Below, piece after piece: positions 34,650 to 44,036 of a stretch of DNA of 64,000 bases. The stretch comes from Pseudoduganella namucuonensis. Lineage in GTDB: Bacteria > Pseudomonadota > Gammaproteobacteria > Burkholderiales > Burkholderiaceae_D. The notes under the pieces are model-generated. The model was not told the origin of the DNA, did no database searches, and was given only the letters and a program-made list of their open reading frames with translations. Where the stretch lies: NCBI RefSeq assembly GCF_900116645.1, contig NZ_FPBO01000021.1:62001-126000 (forward strand). The letters are read 5' to 3'. The position numbers were made by a program, and so were the translations under genes. Position 1 is the stretch's first letter; each line of letters starts with the position of its first letter.

Positions 34650-35640
34650 GAATACCGGACTGCAAAAAGCCGCCATCCTGATGTTGGCGATGGGCGAGAG
34701 CGAAGCCGCCGAGGTGATGAAGTTCCTCGGCCCGCGCGAGGTGCTCAAGCTGGGCGCCGCCATGGCGACCATGAAGAACGTGCCGCACGAACAGGTGATC
34801 GACACGCTGGACGACTTCCGCGACCAGACCGCCGCCGCCTCCACCGTGGGCCTGGATTCGGACGAGTACATCCGCCAGGTGCTGACCAAGGCGCTGGGCG
34901 ACGACAAGGCCTCGGTGCTGCTGTCGCGCATCCTGGGCGGCAAGGACGCGTCCGGCATCGAGAGCCTGAAGTGGATGGATTCCAATTCCGTGGCCGAACT
35001 GATCCGCAACGAGCACCCGCAGATCATCGCCACCATCCTGGTCCACCTGGAGCGCGACCAGGCTTGCGAAATTCTGGGACACTTTACCGACCGCTTGCGT
35101 AACGACGTGGTGCTGCGCATCGCCACCCTGGACGGCGTGCAGCCGGCCGCGCTGCGCGAGCTGAACGACGTGCTGACGAAACTGTTGTCGGGCAATGAAA
35201 ACATCAAGAAATCGACGCTGGGCGGCGTGCGCGCGGCGGCCGAGATCCTGAACTTCATGAGCGGCGAGCAGGAAAGCAACGTGATGGACAACATCAAGAA
35301 CTACGACAACGACATGGCGCAGAAGATCATGGACGAGATGTTCGTGTTCGACAACCTGATCGACATCGACGACCGCGGCATCCAGCTGCTGTTGCGCGAG
35401 GTGCAGTCGGAGATGCTGATCATCGCGCTGAAGGGCGCCTCGCAGGAACTGCGCGACAAGATCTTCAAGAACATGTCGGCGCGCGCCAGCGAGATGATGC
35501 GCGAGGACCTCGAATCGAAGGGACCGGTGCGGCTGTCCGAGGTGGAAACCCAGCAGAAGCAGATCCTGCAGATCGTGCGCCGGCTGGCCGACGAGGGACA
35601 GATTGTGCTGGGCGGCAAAGGCGAAGATTCCTTCGTCTAA
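34642..35640 (+). CDS. fliG: Flagellar motor switch protein
   Basis: A 332-residue C-ring rotor subunit. ILMLAMGESEAAEVMKFLGP at the start, NEHPQIIATILVHL (EHPQ motif in the middle domain), MFVFDNLIDIDDRGIQLLLRE and the torque helix with LKGASQELRDKIFKNMS at the end are canonical, and the charged residues that meet the stator are in place. It overlaps fliF, consistent with coupled synthesis of ring proteins. Confidence 0.97.
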   Translation: MTENTGLQKAAILMLAMGESEAAEVMKFLGPREVLKLGAAMATMKNVPHEQVIDTLDDFRDQTAAASTVGLDSDEYIRQVLTKALGDDKASVLLSRILGGKDASGIESLKWMDSNSVAELIRNEHPQIIATILVHLERDQACEILGHFTDRLRNDVVLRIATLDGVQPAALRELNDVLTKLLSGNENIKKSTLGGVRAAAEILNFMSGEQESNVMDNIKNYDNDMAQKIMDEMFVFDNLIDIDDRGIQLLLREVQSEMLIIALKGASQELRDKIFKNMSARASEMMREDLESKGPVRLSEVETQQKQILQIVRRLADEGQIVLGGKGEDSFV

Positions 35641-35654
35641 GAACATAGAAACGC

Positions 35655-36395
35655 ATGGCAACCTTACCAAAAGAGCAGCAAACCGCCTTCCAGCGCTGGG
35701 AAATGAAGTCCTTTGGCGACTTCCGTCCCAGCGCCATCGCCGCGCGCGAGGCGGAAGCCGCCGCCGCGCCGCCGCCACAGCAGCAAGCCGCCCACGCCGG
35801 GCAGCCCGAGCCGCAATACGCCGAGCCGGAATACCTGCCGCCGCAATACCCCACCGAGGAGGAGCTGGCCGCCATCCGCGAGGAGGCGCGCATCGCCGGC
35901 TACGGCGCCGGCTACGCGGCCGGCCACGCCGAGGGCCACGCCGACGCCATCGCGCTGGGCAAGGAGGAGGTGGACAAGGAACTGGAGCCGCTGCGCGAAC
36001 TGGCCGGCAACTTCGGCCAGGCGCTGCACGACGCCGACCAGCTGATCGCCGCCGACGTGCTGGAACTGGCGCTGCAGCTGTCCAAGGCCATGCTCAAGCA
36101 GGCGCTGCAGATACGGCCGTCGCTGATCCTGCCCATCGTGCGCGACGCCATCGAATACCTGCCGGTGCTGCAGCAGCCCGCGCTGCTGATGCTGAACCCG
36201 GACGACGCCTCCGTGGTGCGCGAGGGCATAGGCGAGGAACTGGACAAGGGCGGCTGGCGCGTGATCGACGATCCGCAGATCGAGCGCGGCGGCTGCCGCA
36301 TCGAGACGGCCAGCAACCAGATCGACGCCCAGGCCTCGGCCCGCTGGCACCGGCTGGCCGCCGCGCTGGGCAAAACCGTGGACTGGCTGGACTGA
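35655..36395 (+). CDS. fliH: Flagellar export ATPase regulator
   Basis: A 246-residue FliH. It has the FliH-typical consecutive GxxxG spacing near residues 82-100 (GYGAGYAAGHAEGHADAIALG region), a long helix, and a C-terminal V-ATPase E-like domain with LQLSKAMLKQALQI, MLNPDDASVV and DPQIERGGCRIET. FliH holds FliI at the export gate. It sits between fliG and fliI as expected. The N-terminal Pro/Gln-rich tail is non-conserved. Confidence 0.93.
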   Translation: MATLPKEQQTAFQRWEMKSFGDFRPSAIAAREAEAAAAPPPQQQAAHAGQPEPQYAEPEYLPPQYPTEEELAAIREEARIAGYGAGYAAGHAEGHADAIALGKEEVDKELEPLRELAGNFGQALHDADQLIAADVLELALQLSKAMLKQALQIRPSLILPIVRDAIEYLPVLQQPALLMLNPDDASVVREGIGEELDKGGWRVIDDPQIERGGCRIETASNQIDAQASARWHRLAAALGKTVDWLD

Positions 36396-36410
36396 AAGTG
36401 ACGATCTAGC

Positions 36411-37817
36411 ATGGGCGCCAAATTCAACCCCACCGCGCACATCACCCGCTGGAGCAGCTACCTGAACGATTGCGCCACGCTGGTGGACTTCGTCGAGCCG
36501 ATGCAGGTGTCCGGCCGCGTCACGCGCGTGGCGGGCCTGGTGATGGAGGCGGTCGGCCTGCGCCTGGCCGTCGGCGCCGCCTGCAGCGTGCCCCTGCCCT
36601 CCGGCGGCAAGGTGGAGGCCGAGGTGGTGGGCTTCGAGGGCGACAAGCTGTTCCTGATGCCGCAAAGCGACGTCGAGGGCATCGTGCCCGGCACCCGCGT
36701 GTTCCCGGTCGAACAGACCATCCCCAAGCCCGGCAGCGTGCAGCACCCGCGCCGCCGCCCCAGCGACCGCGCGCGCCACTTGCCGGTGGGCTACGAACTG
36801 CTGGGCCGCGTGCTGGACGGCGCCGGCCGCCCGCTGGACAACCTGGGCCCGCTGCACACGGTGGACAGCGCGCCCATCAACGTGCGCCCCGCCAACCCGC
36901 TGGGCCGCGCGCCCATCGTCGACACGCTGGACGTGGGCGTGCGCTCGATCAACGCCATGCTGACCGTGGGCCGCGGCCAGCGCATGGGCCTGTTCGCCGG
37001 CTCCGGCGTCGGCAAATCGGTGCTGCTGGGCATGATGGCGCGCTACACCGAGGCCGACATCATCGTGGTCGGCCTGATCGGCGAACGGGGCCGCGAGGTG
37101 AAGGAGTTCATCGAGCAGATCCTGGGCGAGGAAGGCCTGGCGCGCTCGGTGGTGGTGGCCGCCCCGGCCGACACGCCGCCGCTGATGCGCATGCAGGGCG
37201 CGGCCTATTCCACCGCCATCGCCGAGTATTTCCGCGACCAGGGCAAGAACGTGCTGTTGATCATGGATTCGCTGACCCGCTACGCGATGGCGCAGCGCGA
37301 GATCGCGCTGGCCATCGGCGAGCCGCCGGCCACCAAGGGTTATCCGCCCTCCGTGTTCGCCAAGCTGCCCATCCTGGTGGAGCGGGCCGGCAATGGCGAG
37401 GCGGGCGGCGGCTCGATCACCGCCTTCTACACCGTGCTGACCGAGGGCGACGACCAGCAGGACCCGATCGCCGACTCGGCGCGCGCCATCCTGGACGGCC
37501 ACATCGTGCTGAACCGGCGCCTGGCCGAGGCCGGCCACTATCCGGCCATCGACATCGAACAGTCGATCAGCCGCGCGATGCACTCGATCACCTCGCCCGA
37601 CCACCAGCAGCGCGCGCGCCACCTGAAACAGCTGTATTCCCGCTACGAGCGCAGCCGCGACCTGATCGCGGTGGGCGCCTACAGCCCCGGCAGCGACCCG
37701 GTGCTGGACCAGGCCATCAAGCTGCACGACCGCATCGAGCATTTCCTGCAACAGCAGATCACCGAGCGGGTCAGCATGAGCGAGAGTTTAGGGCAATTAT
37801 CCATTCTGTTCGACTGA
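36411..37817 (+). CDS. fliI: Flagellum-specific ATPase
   Basis: A 468-residue export ATPase related to F1-beta. Walker A GLFAGSGVGKSVLL at about residues 196-209; Walker B and the surrounding DSLTRYAMAQREIALAIGEPP are intact, as are KGYPPSVFAKLPILVERAGN and GDPIADSARAILDGHIVL-like text. It energises substrate unloading at the export apparatus. Spacing to fliJ is 35 bp. Confidence 0.97.
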   Translation: MGAKFNPTAHITRWSSYLNDCATLVDFVEPMQVSGRVTRVAGLVMEAVGLRLAVGAACSVPLPSGGKVEAEVVGFEGDKLFLMPQSDVEGIVPGTRVFPVEQTIPKPGSVQHPRRRPSDRARHLPVGYELLGRVLDGAGRPLDNLGPLHTVDSAPINVRPANPLGRAPIVDTLDVGVRSINAMLTVGRGQRMGLFAGSGVGKSVLLGMMARYTEADIIVVGLIGERGREVKEFIEQILGEEGLARSVVVAAPADTPPLMRMQGAAYSTAIAEYFRDQGKNVLLIMDSLTRYAMAQREIALAIGEPPATKGYPPSVFAKLPILVERAGNGEAGGGSITAFYTVLTEGDDQQDPIADSARAILDGHIVLNRRLAEAGHYPAIDIEQSISRAMHSITSPDHQQRARHLKQLYSRYERSRDLIAVGAYSPGSDPVLDQAIKLHDRIEHFLQQQITERVSMSESLGQLSILFD

Positions 37818-37852
37818 TTGGCGGACCGGGCCTCAACCTATAATGAACCATC

Positions 37853-38293
37853 ATGGCCTCTCAATCCCAACTTGAAACACTGATCGAACTGGCGCGGCGG
37901 GAAACCGACGACGCCGCCACGCGCCTGGGCCTGGCCCTGAAGGCGGTGGCGGATGCGGAGGAGAAACTGAACATGCTGATCGGCTACCGGGACGAGTACG
38001 GCAAGCGCTTCGAGGCCACGCAGCAGGCCGGCATCACGCCCATGGCCTACCGCAACTTCCAGGCTTTCATGGAAAAGCTGGACCAGGCCATCAAGGGCCA
38101 GGAGGAAGTGGTGCGCCATTCGCGCAACCGGGGCGACCAGGAGCGCGGCATGTGGCAGGCCGCCGAGCGCAAGCGCATGTCCTACTCCACCTTGGCCGAC
38201 CGCGCGCAGGCGCAGGCGCTCAAGGCGGAAAACAAGCGCGACCAGAAGGCCATGGACGAACACGCGGCACGGCAGGCTTATTACAAACGCTAA
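37853..38293 (+). CDS. fliJ: Flagellar export protein
   Basis: A 146-residue, almost wholly helical protein (two long coiled-coil arms), like the F1-gamma-like FliJ. It has LIELARRETDDAATRLGLALK and KRMSYSTLADRAQAQALKAENKRDQ segments. It connects FliI with FlhA. The family is weakly conserved in sequence; position, size and coiled coil carry the call. Confidence 0.9.
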   Translation: MASQSQLETLIELARRETDDAATRLGLALKAVADAEEKLNMLIGYRDEYGKRFEATQQAGITPMAYRNFQAFMEKLDQAIKGQEEVVRHSRNRGDQERGMWQAAERKRMSYSTLADRAQAQALKAENKRDQKAMDEHAARQAYYKR

Positions 38294-38314
38294 CGATTAC
38301 AACCGGCGCACATC

Positions 38315-40207
38315 ATGCAGACACCGCTCATCACGACGACCACCAGTACCGGCCAGGGCGCGCCCGCGTCCAAGGCGGCGTCCGCCGCGCCGGACAACCA
38401 GTTCCAGCAAGCGCTGTCGCGCCAGATGGACCAGCGCAACACCTACCGCGACAACGTGCCGGCCGCCGCGCCCGCCCCGGCCGCGCGCCAGCAGCAAAGC
38501 AAGCCCGCGCAGCCGGCCAGCCAGCCGGCGCGCCAAGCCGCGCCCGCCAACCAGAACGCGCAGGCCAGGCCCGCCGCCCAGAACCAGCAGGCGGGCGCCA
38601 AACCAGCCAATGGGAACAATGGGGCCAACGGGGCCGGCGGAACCAACGGGTCCAACGGGTCCAATGGTGTGAACAACGCCAATAACGCCAATGGCGCGAA
38701 CGGCGCGAACCAGGCCGCGAACGACAACGCCGCGAACGCCGCCGCCAATGCCGGCGCGGACGCCAGCGCCAGTGCCGCGCATGCCGGCGGCGACTCGGCC
38801 GGCGCCCAGAACGGCGCGGGCGGCGAAACAACCGGCGCGAACGCGGCCGCCCAAGCCGCCGCCGACGCCAACGCCAGCGCGGAGGCCGCCGCGGCCGCCG
38901 CCGCGAACCCGATGGCCGACATGCTGGCCCTGATGGCCAGCTTCAACCAGCCCGTCCAGCCACCGCCGGCGGCAACCGCGGCGGAGGCGGCGAGCTCCGC
39001 CCTGTCCGCGACGTCGCCGGCCGCCGCGGCCGCCGCGCTGGCCGCCGCCACCGCCGCCAACAACTTCGCCGCGTCCGCCAGCGGCCTCCCCGCCGACGCA
39101 CCGGCGGCCGACGCCGCCGCGCTCGCGGCCCAGGCCTCCGCCGCCGACGCTTCCGCGCTGCAAGCGACCTCCACGGAGGACCAGGCCGGCTTCAGCGCCG
39201 CCATGGCCGCCGCCGCGCAGGACGCCGCCAGCTCCGATCCGGCGCTGGCCGCCGGCAGCGATACCGGTGTGGCCGCGACGCCAGCCGCCACGGCCACACC
39301 GGCCGGCGCCGCGGCCCAGCAGGCCGCCCAGCAAGCGGCCTTGGCCGCAGCAGGCACGGCCGTCTCCGCCAATGCCGCCCAGGCCGCCAGCCTGGCCGCC
39401 ATGCAGGCCGCCGCGCGCGGCAACGCGCAGGCGGCCGCGCCATCGGAGCCGGGCGCGCTCGACACCTCGGCGTTGCAGTCCGCCACGCAATCCGGCGCGG
39501 GCGGGGCCTCCCTCGCCGCCGCGGACGCCCTGCGCCCCTCGCCCGGCGCAGCCGCCCAGGATGGCAACGCGGCGATGCCCGCCGCGCCGGGCAAGTTCCA
39601 GGCCGAGTTCAGCCAAACGTTGTCCACGCGCGACAAAGCGCCGGCCCTGGCGGCAGCCGCCAGCGAGGCGGCGCCGGCCGCGCCGGTGGTGCTGGCGCCC
39701 GCCGCGCAGGCCCAGTTGGCGACCGCGCAGGCCGCCAACGCGGTGGCCGGCAACCAGTTGCAGGCCCGGGTGGGCAGCAACGCCTGGGACCAGCAGCTGG
39801 GCCAGAAAGTCATCTTCATGGCGGCCGGCGGCGAGCAGAGCGCCACGCTGGACTTGAACCCGCCGGACCTGGGTCCGCTGCAAGTGGTGCTGAGCGTGTC
39901 CAACGACCAGGCCAGCGCCAGCTTCACCTCCGCCCAGCCGGAAGTCCGGGCGGCGCTGGAGGCTGCCATGCCCCGATTGCGTGAAATGATGAGCGAGGCC
40001 GGCATCGAACTGGGCAACGCGTCCGTCTCGGCCGGCAATCCGGGCCAGGGGGAGGCCTTCGACCAGGCGCGCGCCGCTCAGCAGGGCCAGGGCGGGCGCG
40101 GCAACGGCATGGGCCGCGGCGGCGATGCCGGCGACGGCGAAAGCGGCACGGCCGCGCCGGCCCCGCGCCAGCGGGCGGCGCTGGGCGCGGTGGACACCTT
40201 CGCCTGA
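38315..40207 (+). CDS. fliK: Flagellar hook-length control protein
   Basis: A 630-residue FliK. The C-terminal FliK_C domain is clear (WDQQLGQKVIFMAAGGEQSA, TLDLNPPDLGPLQVVLSV, VRAALEAAMPRLREMM), acting on FlhB to switch export from hook to filament substrates. The preceding 480 residues are a low-complexity ruler rich in Ala, Asn, Gln and Gly, with Asn-Gly-Ala runs around residues 105-150. This is long for a FliK (usual 400-500) and would predict a longer ruler. Second FliK-type protein in the window. Confidence 0.92.
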   Translation: MQTPLITTTTSTGQGAPASKAASAAPDNQFQQALSRQMDQRNTYRDNVPAAAPAPAARQQQSKPAQPASQPARQAAPANQNAQARPAAQNQQAGAKPANGNNGANGAGGTNGSNGSNGVNNANNANGANGANQAANDNAANAAANAGADASASAAHAGGDSAGAQNGAGGETTGANAAAQAAADANASAEAAAAAAANPMADMLALMASFNQPVQPPPAATAAEAASSALSATSPAAAAAALAAATAANNFAASASGLPADAPAADAAALAAQASAADASALQATSTEDQAGFSAAMAAAAQDAASSDPALAAGSDTGVAATPAATATPAGAAAQQAAQQAALAAAGTAVSANAAQAASLAAMQAAARGNAQAAAPSEPGALDTSALQSATQSGAGGASLAAADALRPSPGAAAQDGNAAMPAAPGKFQAEFSQTLSTRDKAPALAAAASEAAPAAPVVLAPAAQAQLATAQAANAVAGNQLQARVGSNAWDQQLGQKVIFMAAGGEQSATLDLNPPDLGPLQVVLSVSNDQASASFTSAQPEVRAALEAAMPRLREMMSEAGIELGNASVSAGNPGQGEAFDQARAAQQGQGGRGNGMGRGGDAGDGESGTAAPAPRQRAALGAVDTFA

Positions 40208-40274
40208 CAGGCGCGTGCCATAATAGCGAAACACAAGCATCACAGCGCCAACCATTACAACGGCAGGGATCATT

Positions 40275-40799
40275 TTGAAAGCCAATCCAAAATTGAAGGC
40301 GGAGCCGAAGGCTGAAGCGGCCGCACCAGCGAATTCGAAGAAGAAGCTGATCGTGATCGTCGCGGCCGTGGCGGTGCTGGCGGCGGCCGGCGGCGGCGGC
40401 GCGTGGTTCATGCTGAAGGGCGGCGGCGACCACGAGGAAGCGCCCGCCAAGACCAAGAGCAAGAAAAACCAGAAATCCGGCCCGCCCACCTACGTGACTG
40501 TCGATCCGTTCACCGTCAACCTGCAGCCGGAAACCGAGCAGGACCAGTACCTGCAGCTGGCGTTCACGCTGCAGGTGGAGGGGCTGGAGGACAGCGAGTC
40601 CATCAAGAACAACATGGCCAAGGTGCGCAGCCGCGTGCTGCTGCTGCTGTCGGGCAAGCGCGCGTCGGAAATCAACACGCCGGAAGGCAAGCAGCAACTG
40701 GCCAAGGAAATCATGGCGCAAATCAACGAGCCATTCGAAAACAAGGGCTCGGAACAGGAAGTGACGGAAGTGCTGTTCACGTCCTTTATTATCCAGTAA
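40275..40799 (+). CDS. fliL: Flagellar basal body-associated protein
   Basis: A 174-residue inner-membrane protein with one transmembrane segment (LIVIVAAVAVLAAAGGGGAW, about residues 25-45) and a periplasmic FliL domain (VTVDPFTVNLQPETEQDQYLQ, LVVKLLSG-like helices, TEVLFTSFIIQ). It stabilises the stator. The start is TTG 40275 with AGGGA upstream; no ATG fits. fliM follows after 6 bp. Confidence 0.93.
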   Translation: MKANPKLKAEPKAEAAAPANSKKKLIVIVAAVAVLAAAGGGGAWFMLKGGGDHEEAPAKTKSKKNQKSGPPTYVTVDPFTVNLQPETEQDQYLQLAFTLQVEGLEDSESIKNNMAKVRSRVLLLLSGKRASEINTPEGKQQLAKEIMAQINEPFENKGSEQEVTEVLFTSFIIQ

Positions 40800-40805
40800 T
40801 GAATC

Positions 40806-41786
40806 ATGGCTGATAATTTTCTCTCCCAGGAAGAAGTCGATGCCCTTTTAAAGGGTGTCAACGGCGATCAGGACGACGCGGCCGCGCCGGAAGAAGTCGC
40901 GGGAGTCAGAACCTACAACCTGGCGACCCAGGAGCGTATCGTCCGTGGCCGGATGCCGACGCTGGAAATTATCAACGAGCGTTTCGCCCGCCTGCTGCGG
41001 GTCGGCCTGTTCAACTTCCTGCGCCGCAGCGCGGAGGTGTCGGTCGGCTCGGTGCGGGTGTCGAAGTACAGCGAGTTCATCCGCAACCTGGTGGTGCCGA
41101 CCAACCTGAACCTGGTGCACATGAAGCCGCTGCGCGGCACCGCGCTGATGGTGTTCGACCCGGGCCTGGTGTTCCTGCTGGTGGACAATCTGTTCGGCGG
41201 CGACGGCCGCTTCCACACCCGGGTCGAGGGCCGCGACTTCACGCAGACGGAGCAGCGCATCATCCTGCGCATCCTGGACATCGTGTTCGAGGCCTACACC
41301 AAGTCGTGGGAACCGGTTTATCCGGTCGAGTTCGAATACATCCGCTCGGAAATGAACACGCAGTTCGCCAACATCGCCACCCCGAACGAGGTGGTGGTGG
41401 CGTCGACCTTCACGGTGGAGCTGGGATCGGTGTCCGGCCAGATCCACTTCTGCATGCCGTATTCGATGATCGAGCCGATCCGCGACGCGCTGACCTCGTC
41501 GCTGCAAGGCGAGGCGCTGGAGGTCGACAAGCGCTGGATCCGCCTGATGACGCAGCAGATCCAGATCGCCGAGGTGGAGCTGGTGGCCAGCCTGGGCACG
41601 GCCAAGGTGTCGTTCGACGAGATCCTGAACATGCGGGTGGGCGACATCATTCCGCTCAACATCCCGGAAACCATCGAGGCCACGGTGGACGGCGTGCCGG
41701 TGCTCGATTGCACTTACGGGGTATTGAACGGACAATACGCGCTAAAGGTAGAGAAACTGCTGGCGAACGCCGATAATACGAAGTAA
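40806..41786 (+). CDS. fliM: Flagellar motor switch protein
   Basis: A 326-residue C-ring protein. The N-terminal FLSQEEVDALLKGV is the CheY-P binding peptide; RIVRGRMPTLEIINERFAR, GTALMVFDPGLVFLLVDNLFGG and YSMIEPIRDAL belong to the middle domain, and the C-terminal SpoA-like domain contacts FliN. Nothing is missing. Confidence 0.97.
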   Translation: MADNFLSQEEVDALLKGVNGDQDDAAAPEEVAGVRTYNLATQERIVRGRMPTLEIINERFARLLRVGLFNFLRRSAEVSVGSVRVSKYSEFIRNLVVPTNLNLVHMKPLRGTALMVFDPGLVFLLVDNLFGGDGRFHTRVEGRDFTQTEQRIILRILDIVFEAYTKSWEPVYPVEFEYIRSEMNTQFANIATPNEVVVASTFTVELGSVSGQIHFCMPYSMIEPIRDALTSSLQGEALEVDKRWIRLMTQQIQIAEVELVASLGTAKVSFDEILNMRVGDIIPLNIPETIEATVDGVPVLDCTYGVLNGQYALKVEKLLANADNTK

Positions 41787-41807
41787 CGGAAGTAAACGGA
41801 GAAAGAC

Positions 41808-42227
41808 ATGTCGGATAATCAAGACGATCAAAGCCTGGATGACGATTGGGGTGCCGCGATCGCCGAGCAGGCCAAGGCGGAAGCCGAGGCGCTGCAGAAC
41901 CAGCAGGCCGCGCAGGCGGCCGTGTTCAAGGACTTCTCGAAGCAGCCGTCGAAAACCGAAACCCACAACGATATCGACTTCATCCTCGATATCCCGGTGC
42001 AGCTGACGGTGGAACTGGGGCGCACCAAGATCGCCATCAAGAACCTGCTGCAGCTGGCGCAGGGCTCGGTGGTGGAACTGGACGGCCTGGCCGGCGAGCC
42101 GATGGACGTGCTGGTCAACGGCTGCCTGATCGCGCAGGGCGAGGTGGTGGTGGTGAACGACAAGTTCGGTATCCGCCTGACCGACATCATCACGCCGTCC
42201 GAGCGCATCCGAAAACTGAATAAATGA
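41808..42227 (+). CDS. fliN: Flagellar motor switch protein
   Basis: A 139-residue C-ring protein. The last 85 residues form the SpoA domain: LDIPVQLTVELGRTKIAIKN, LLQLAQGSVVELDGLAGEPM and NDKFGIRLTDIITPSERI. The first 50 residues are polar. Its stop overlaps the fliO start (ATGA). Confidence 0.96.
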   Translation: MSDNQDDQSLDDDWGAAIAEQAKAEAEALQNQQAAQAAVFKDFSKQPSKTETHNDIDFILDIPVQLTVELGRTKIAIKNLLQLAQGSVVELDGLAGEPMDVLVNGCLIAQGEVVVVNDKFGIRLTDIITPSERIRKLNK

Positions 42228-42937
42228 AGTCCATGAAGCCCGCGTATTTGTTCGCCGCGCTGGCGGCCTCGTGCTGCCTGGCCGGCGCGCCCGCGCTGGC
42301 GGCGCAGACCGCGTCCGGCGCGATTTCCGGCGCGGCCAAGGCGGCGCCGGCGGCCCAGGCCCCGGCCGCCGCACCGGCCGCACCGGCCGCCACGGACACC
42401 GTCACCGCCAGCGCCGCCGCGCCCGCCCCCGCCAGCCCGGCGGCCGCCACCGGCGCGCCGGCCGAGGCGACCGCGGAAACGGCCGCCCCGGCCGCCCCCG
42501 CCCTGGCCCCCTCCACCGCCGCCACGCCCGAACAGCAAGCCGCGCTGGCCGGCGCCCGCCCGGCCGCCGACGCCACCGTGCCGCCGCCCACCGCCACCGG
42601 CAGCCTGCTGCAAACGGTGCTGGCCCTGCTGGTGGTGCTGGCCCTGCTGGCCGGCCTGGCATGGCTATTGAAACGCTATGGACCGAAATCCGTCACCGGC
42701 GGCGCCAACGTGCGCCTGGTGGGCGCGCTCAACGTCGGCACGCGCGAGCGCATCCTGGTGGTAGAGGTCGGCGAGCAATGGATCGTCGTGGGCGCCTCGC
42801 CCGGCCGCATGAACGCGTTGGCCACCATGCCGCGCCAGGAAGGCGAGCCGGAGCTGCAGGCGCCCGGCCACGCGCTGCCCAGCGCCAACTTCGCCGAGTG
42901 GTTCAAACAGACGATAGAAAAACGCAATGGCAAATAA
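42224..42937 (+). CDS. fliO: Flagellar biosynthesis protein
   Basis: A 237-residue membrane protein helping assembly of FliP. It has a signal-like start (LFAALAASCCLAGAPALA), a long Ala/Pro-rich periplasmic linker of about 90 residues, one transmembrane segment (TVLALLVVLALLAGLAWLL) and a cytoplasmic tail with GGANVRLVGALNVGTRERIL. The linker is longer than in enteric FliO. It overlaps both fliN (ATGA) and fliP (11 bp). Confidence 0.9.
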   Translation: MKSMKPAYLFAALAASCCLAGAPALAAQTASGAISGAAKAAPAAQAPAAAPAAPAATDTVTASAAAPAPASPAAATGAPAEATAETAAPAAPALAPSTAATPEQQAALAGARPAADATVPPPTATGSLLQTVLALLVVLALLAGLAWLLKRYGPKSVTGGANVRLVGALNVGTRERILVVEVGEQWIVVGASPGRMNALATMPRQEGEPELQAPGHALPSANFAEWFKQTIEKRNGK

Positions 42938-43685
42938 GCTAGGCCGTGCCTTTCCGGCGCGAATGGCATTGATGGCGTTGCTGGCGCTGCCGATGCTGGC
43001 GGGCGCCGAGCCCACCATCCCCGCCTTCACCAGCACGCCGGCCGGCGGCGGCGCCGTCAACTACGGCCTGTCGCTGCAGACGCTGATCCTGATGACGGCA
43101 CTGACCTTCATCCCGGCCGCGCTGCTGATGATGACCAGCTTCACCCGCATCATCATCGTGCTGTCGCTGCTGCGCCAGGCGATGGGCACGCAGTCGGCGC
43201 CGCCCAACCAGGTGATGGTGGGCCTGGCGCTGTTCCTCACCTTCTTCGTCATGGGACCGGTGCTGGACCGCATCTACGGCGAGGCCTACCTGCCTTTGCA
43301 GGAAAACAAGATCACCATGCAACAGGCGCTGGACAAGGGCGCCGCGCCGCTCAAGACTTTCATGCTGAAACAGACCCGCCAGGCCGACCTGGCGCTGTTC
43401 GTGCGGCTGTCGCGCACGCCGGCGCTGCAGGGCCCGGAGGACGTGCCGATGCGGGTGCTGATCCCGGCCTTCGTCACCAGCGAGCTGAAGACGGCGTTCC
43501 AGATCGGCTTCGCCATCTTCATCCCCTTCCTCATCATCGACATGGTGGTGGCCTCGGTGCTGATGTCGATGGGTATGATGATGATGTCGCCGGCCGTGAT
43601 CGCGCTGCCGTTCAAGCTGATGCTGTTCGTGCTGGTCGACGGTTGGCAATTGCTGATCGGCTCGCTGGCCCAGAGTTTCTACTAG
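42927..43685 (+). CDS. fliP: Flagellar export gate protein
   Basis: A 252-residue core export-gate subunit with a cleavable signal (MALMALLALPMLAGA) and four membrane segments. TALTFIPAALLMMTSFTRI, VLSLLRQAMGTQSAPPNQV, and VPAFVTSELKTAFQIGF-like text plus GMMMMSPAVIALPFKLMLF are conserved. It forms the FliPQR gate with the next two genes. Confidence 0.97.
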   Translation: MANKLGRAFPARMALMALLALPMLAGAEPTIPAFTSTPAGGGAVNYGLSLQTLILMTALTFIPAALLMMTSFTRIIIVLSLLRQAMGTQSAPPNQVMVGLALFLTFFVMGPVLDRIYGEAYLPLQENKITMQQALDKGAAPLKTFMLKQTRQADLALFVRLSRTPALQGPEDVPMRVLIPAFVTSELKTAFQIGFAIFIPFLIIDMVVASVLMSMGMMMMSPAVIALPFKLMLFVLVDGWQLLIGSLAQSFY

Positions 43686-43698
43686 GGAGGAGACCGCC

Positions 43699-43968
43699 AT
43701 GACCCCGGAAAGCGTCCTGACCATGGGCCGCAACGCCATGGAAGTCACCCTGATGGTGGCCGCGCCCATGCTGCTGGTGGCCCTGGTGATCGGCCTGATC
43801 GTTTCCATCTTCCAGGCCGCCACCCAGATCAACGAGGCCACGCTGTCCTTCATCCCCAAGCTGGTCGGCATTTTCGTGGCGCTGGTGGTGGCCGGGCCGT
43901 GGATGCTGTCGGTCATGCTGGACTACATGCGCCAGGTGTTCACCAGCATCCCGGGGCTGGTCGGCTGA
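43699..43968 (+). CDS. fliQ: Flagellar export gate protein
   Basis: An 89-residue protein with two membrane segments. MTPESVLTMGRNAMEVTLMV, SIFQAATQINEATLSFIPKL and the RQVFTSIPGLVG end are the family pattern. GGGAGGAG precedes the start. Confidence 0.96.
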   Translation: MTPESVLTMGRNAMEVTLMVAAPMLLVALVIGLIVSIFQAATQINEATLSFIPKLVGIFVALVVAGPWMLSVMLDYMRQVFTSIPGLVG

Positions 43969-44036
43969 GGCGCCGACTAGCAATCCGCTAGCGAATTCCG
44001 CATGTCTTTCCCAAAAAATAGTTGCCTGACGGCCTC

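Noticed and set aside
32325..35297. 990-codon minus-strand frame covering fliE and running antisense to fliF and part of fliG
   Set aside because: Only the last 115 codons are fliE; the rest is the GC-rich shadow of fliF and fliG.
41770..41777. GCCGATAA at the fliM end as a FliA promoter for fliN
   Set aside because: No acceptable -35 lies 11 bases upstream, and fliM-fliN are obviously co-transcribed.
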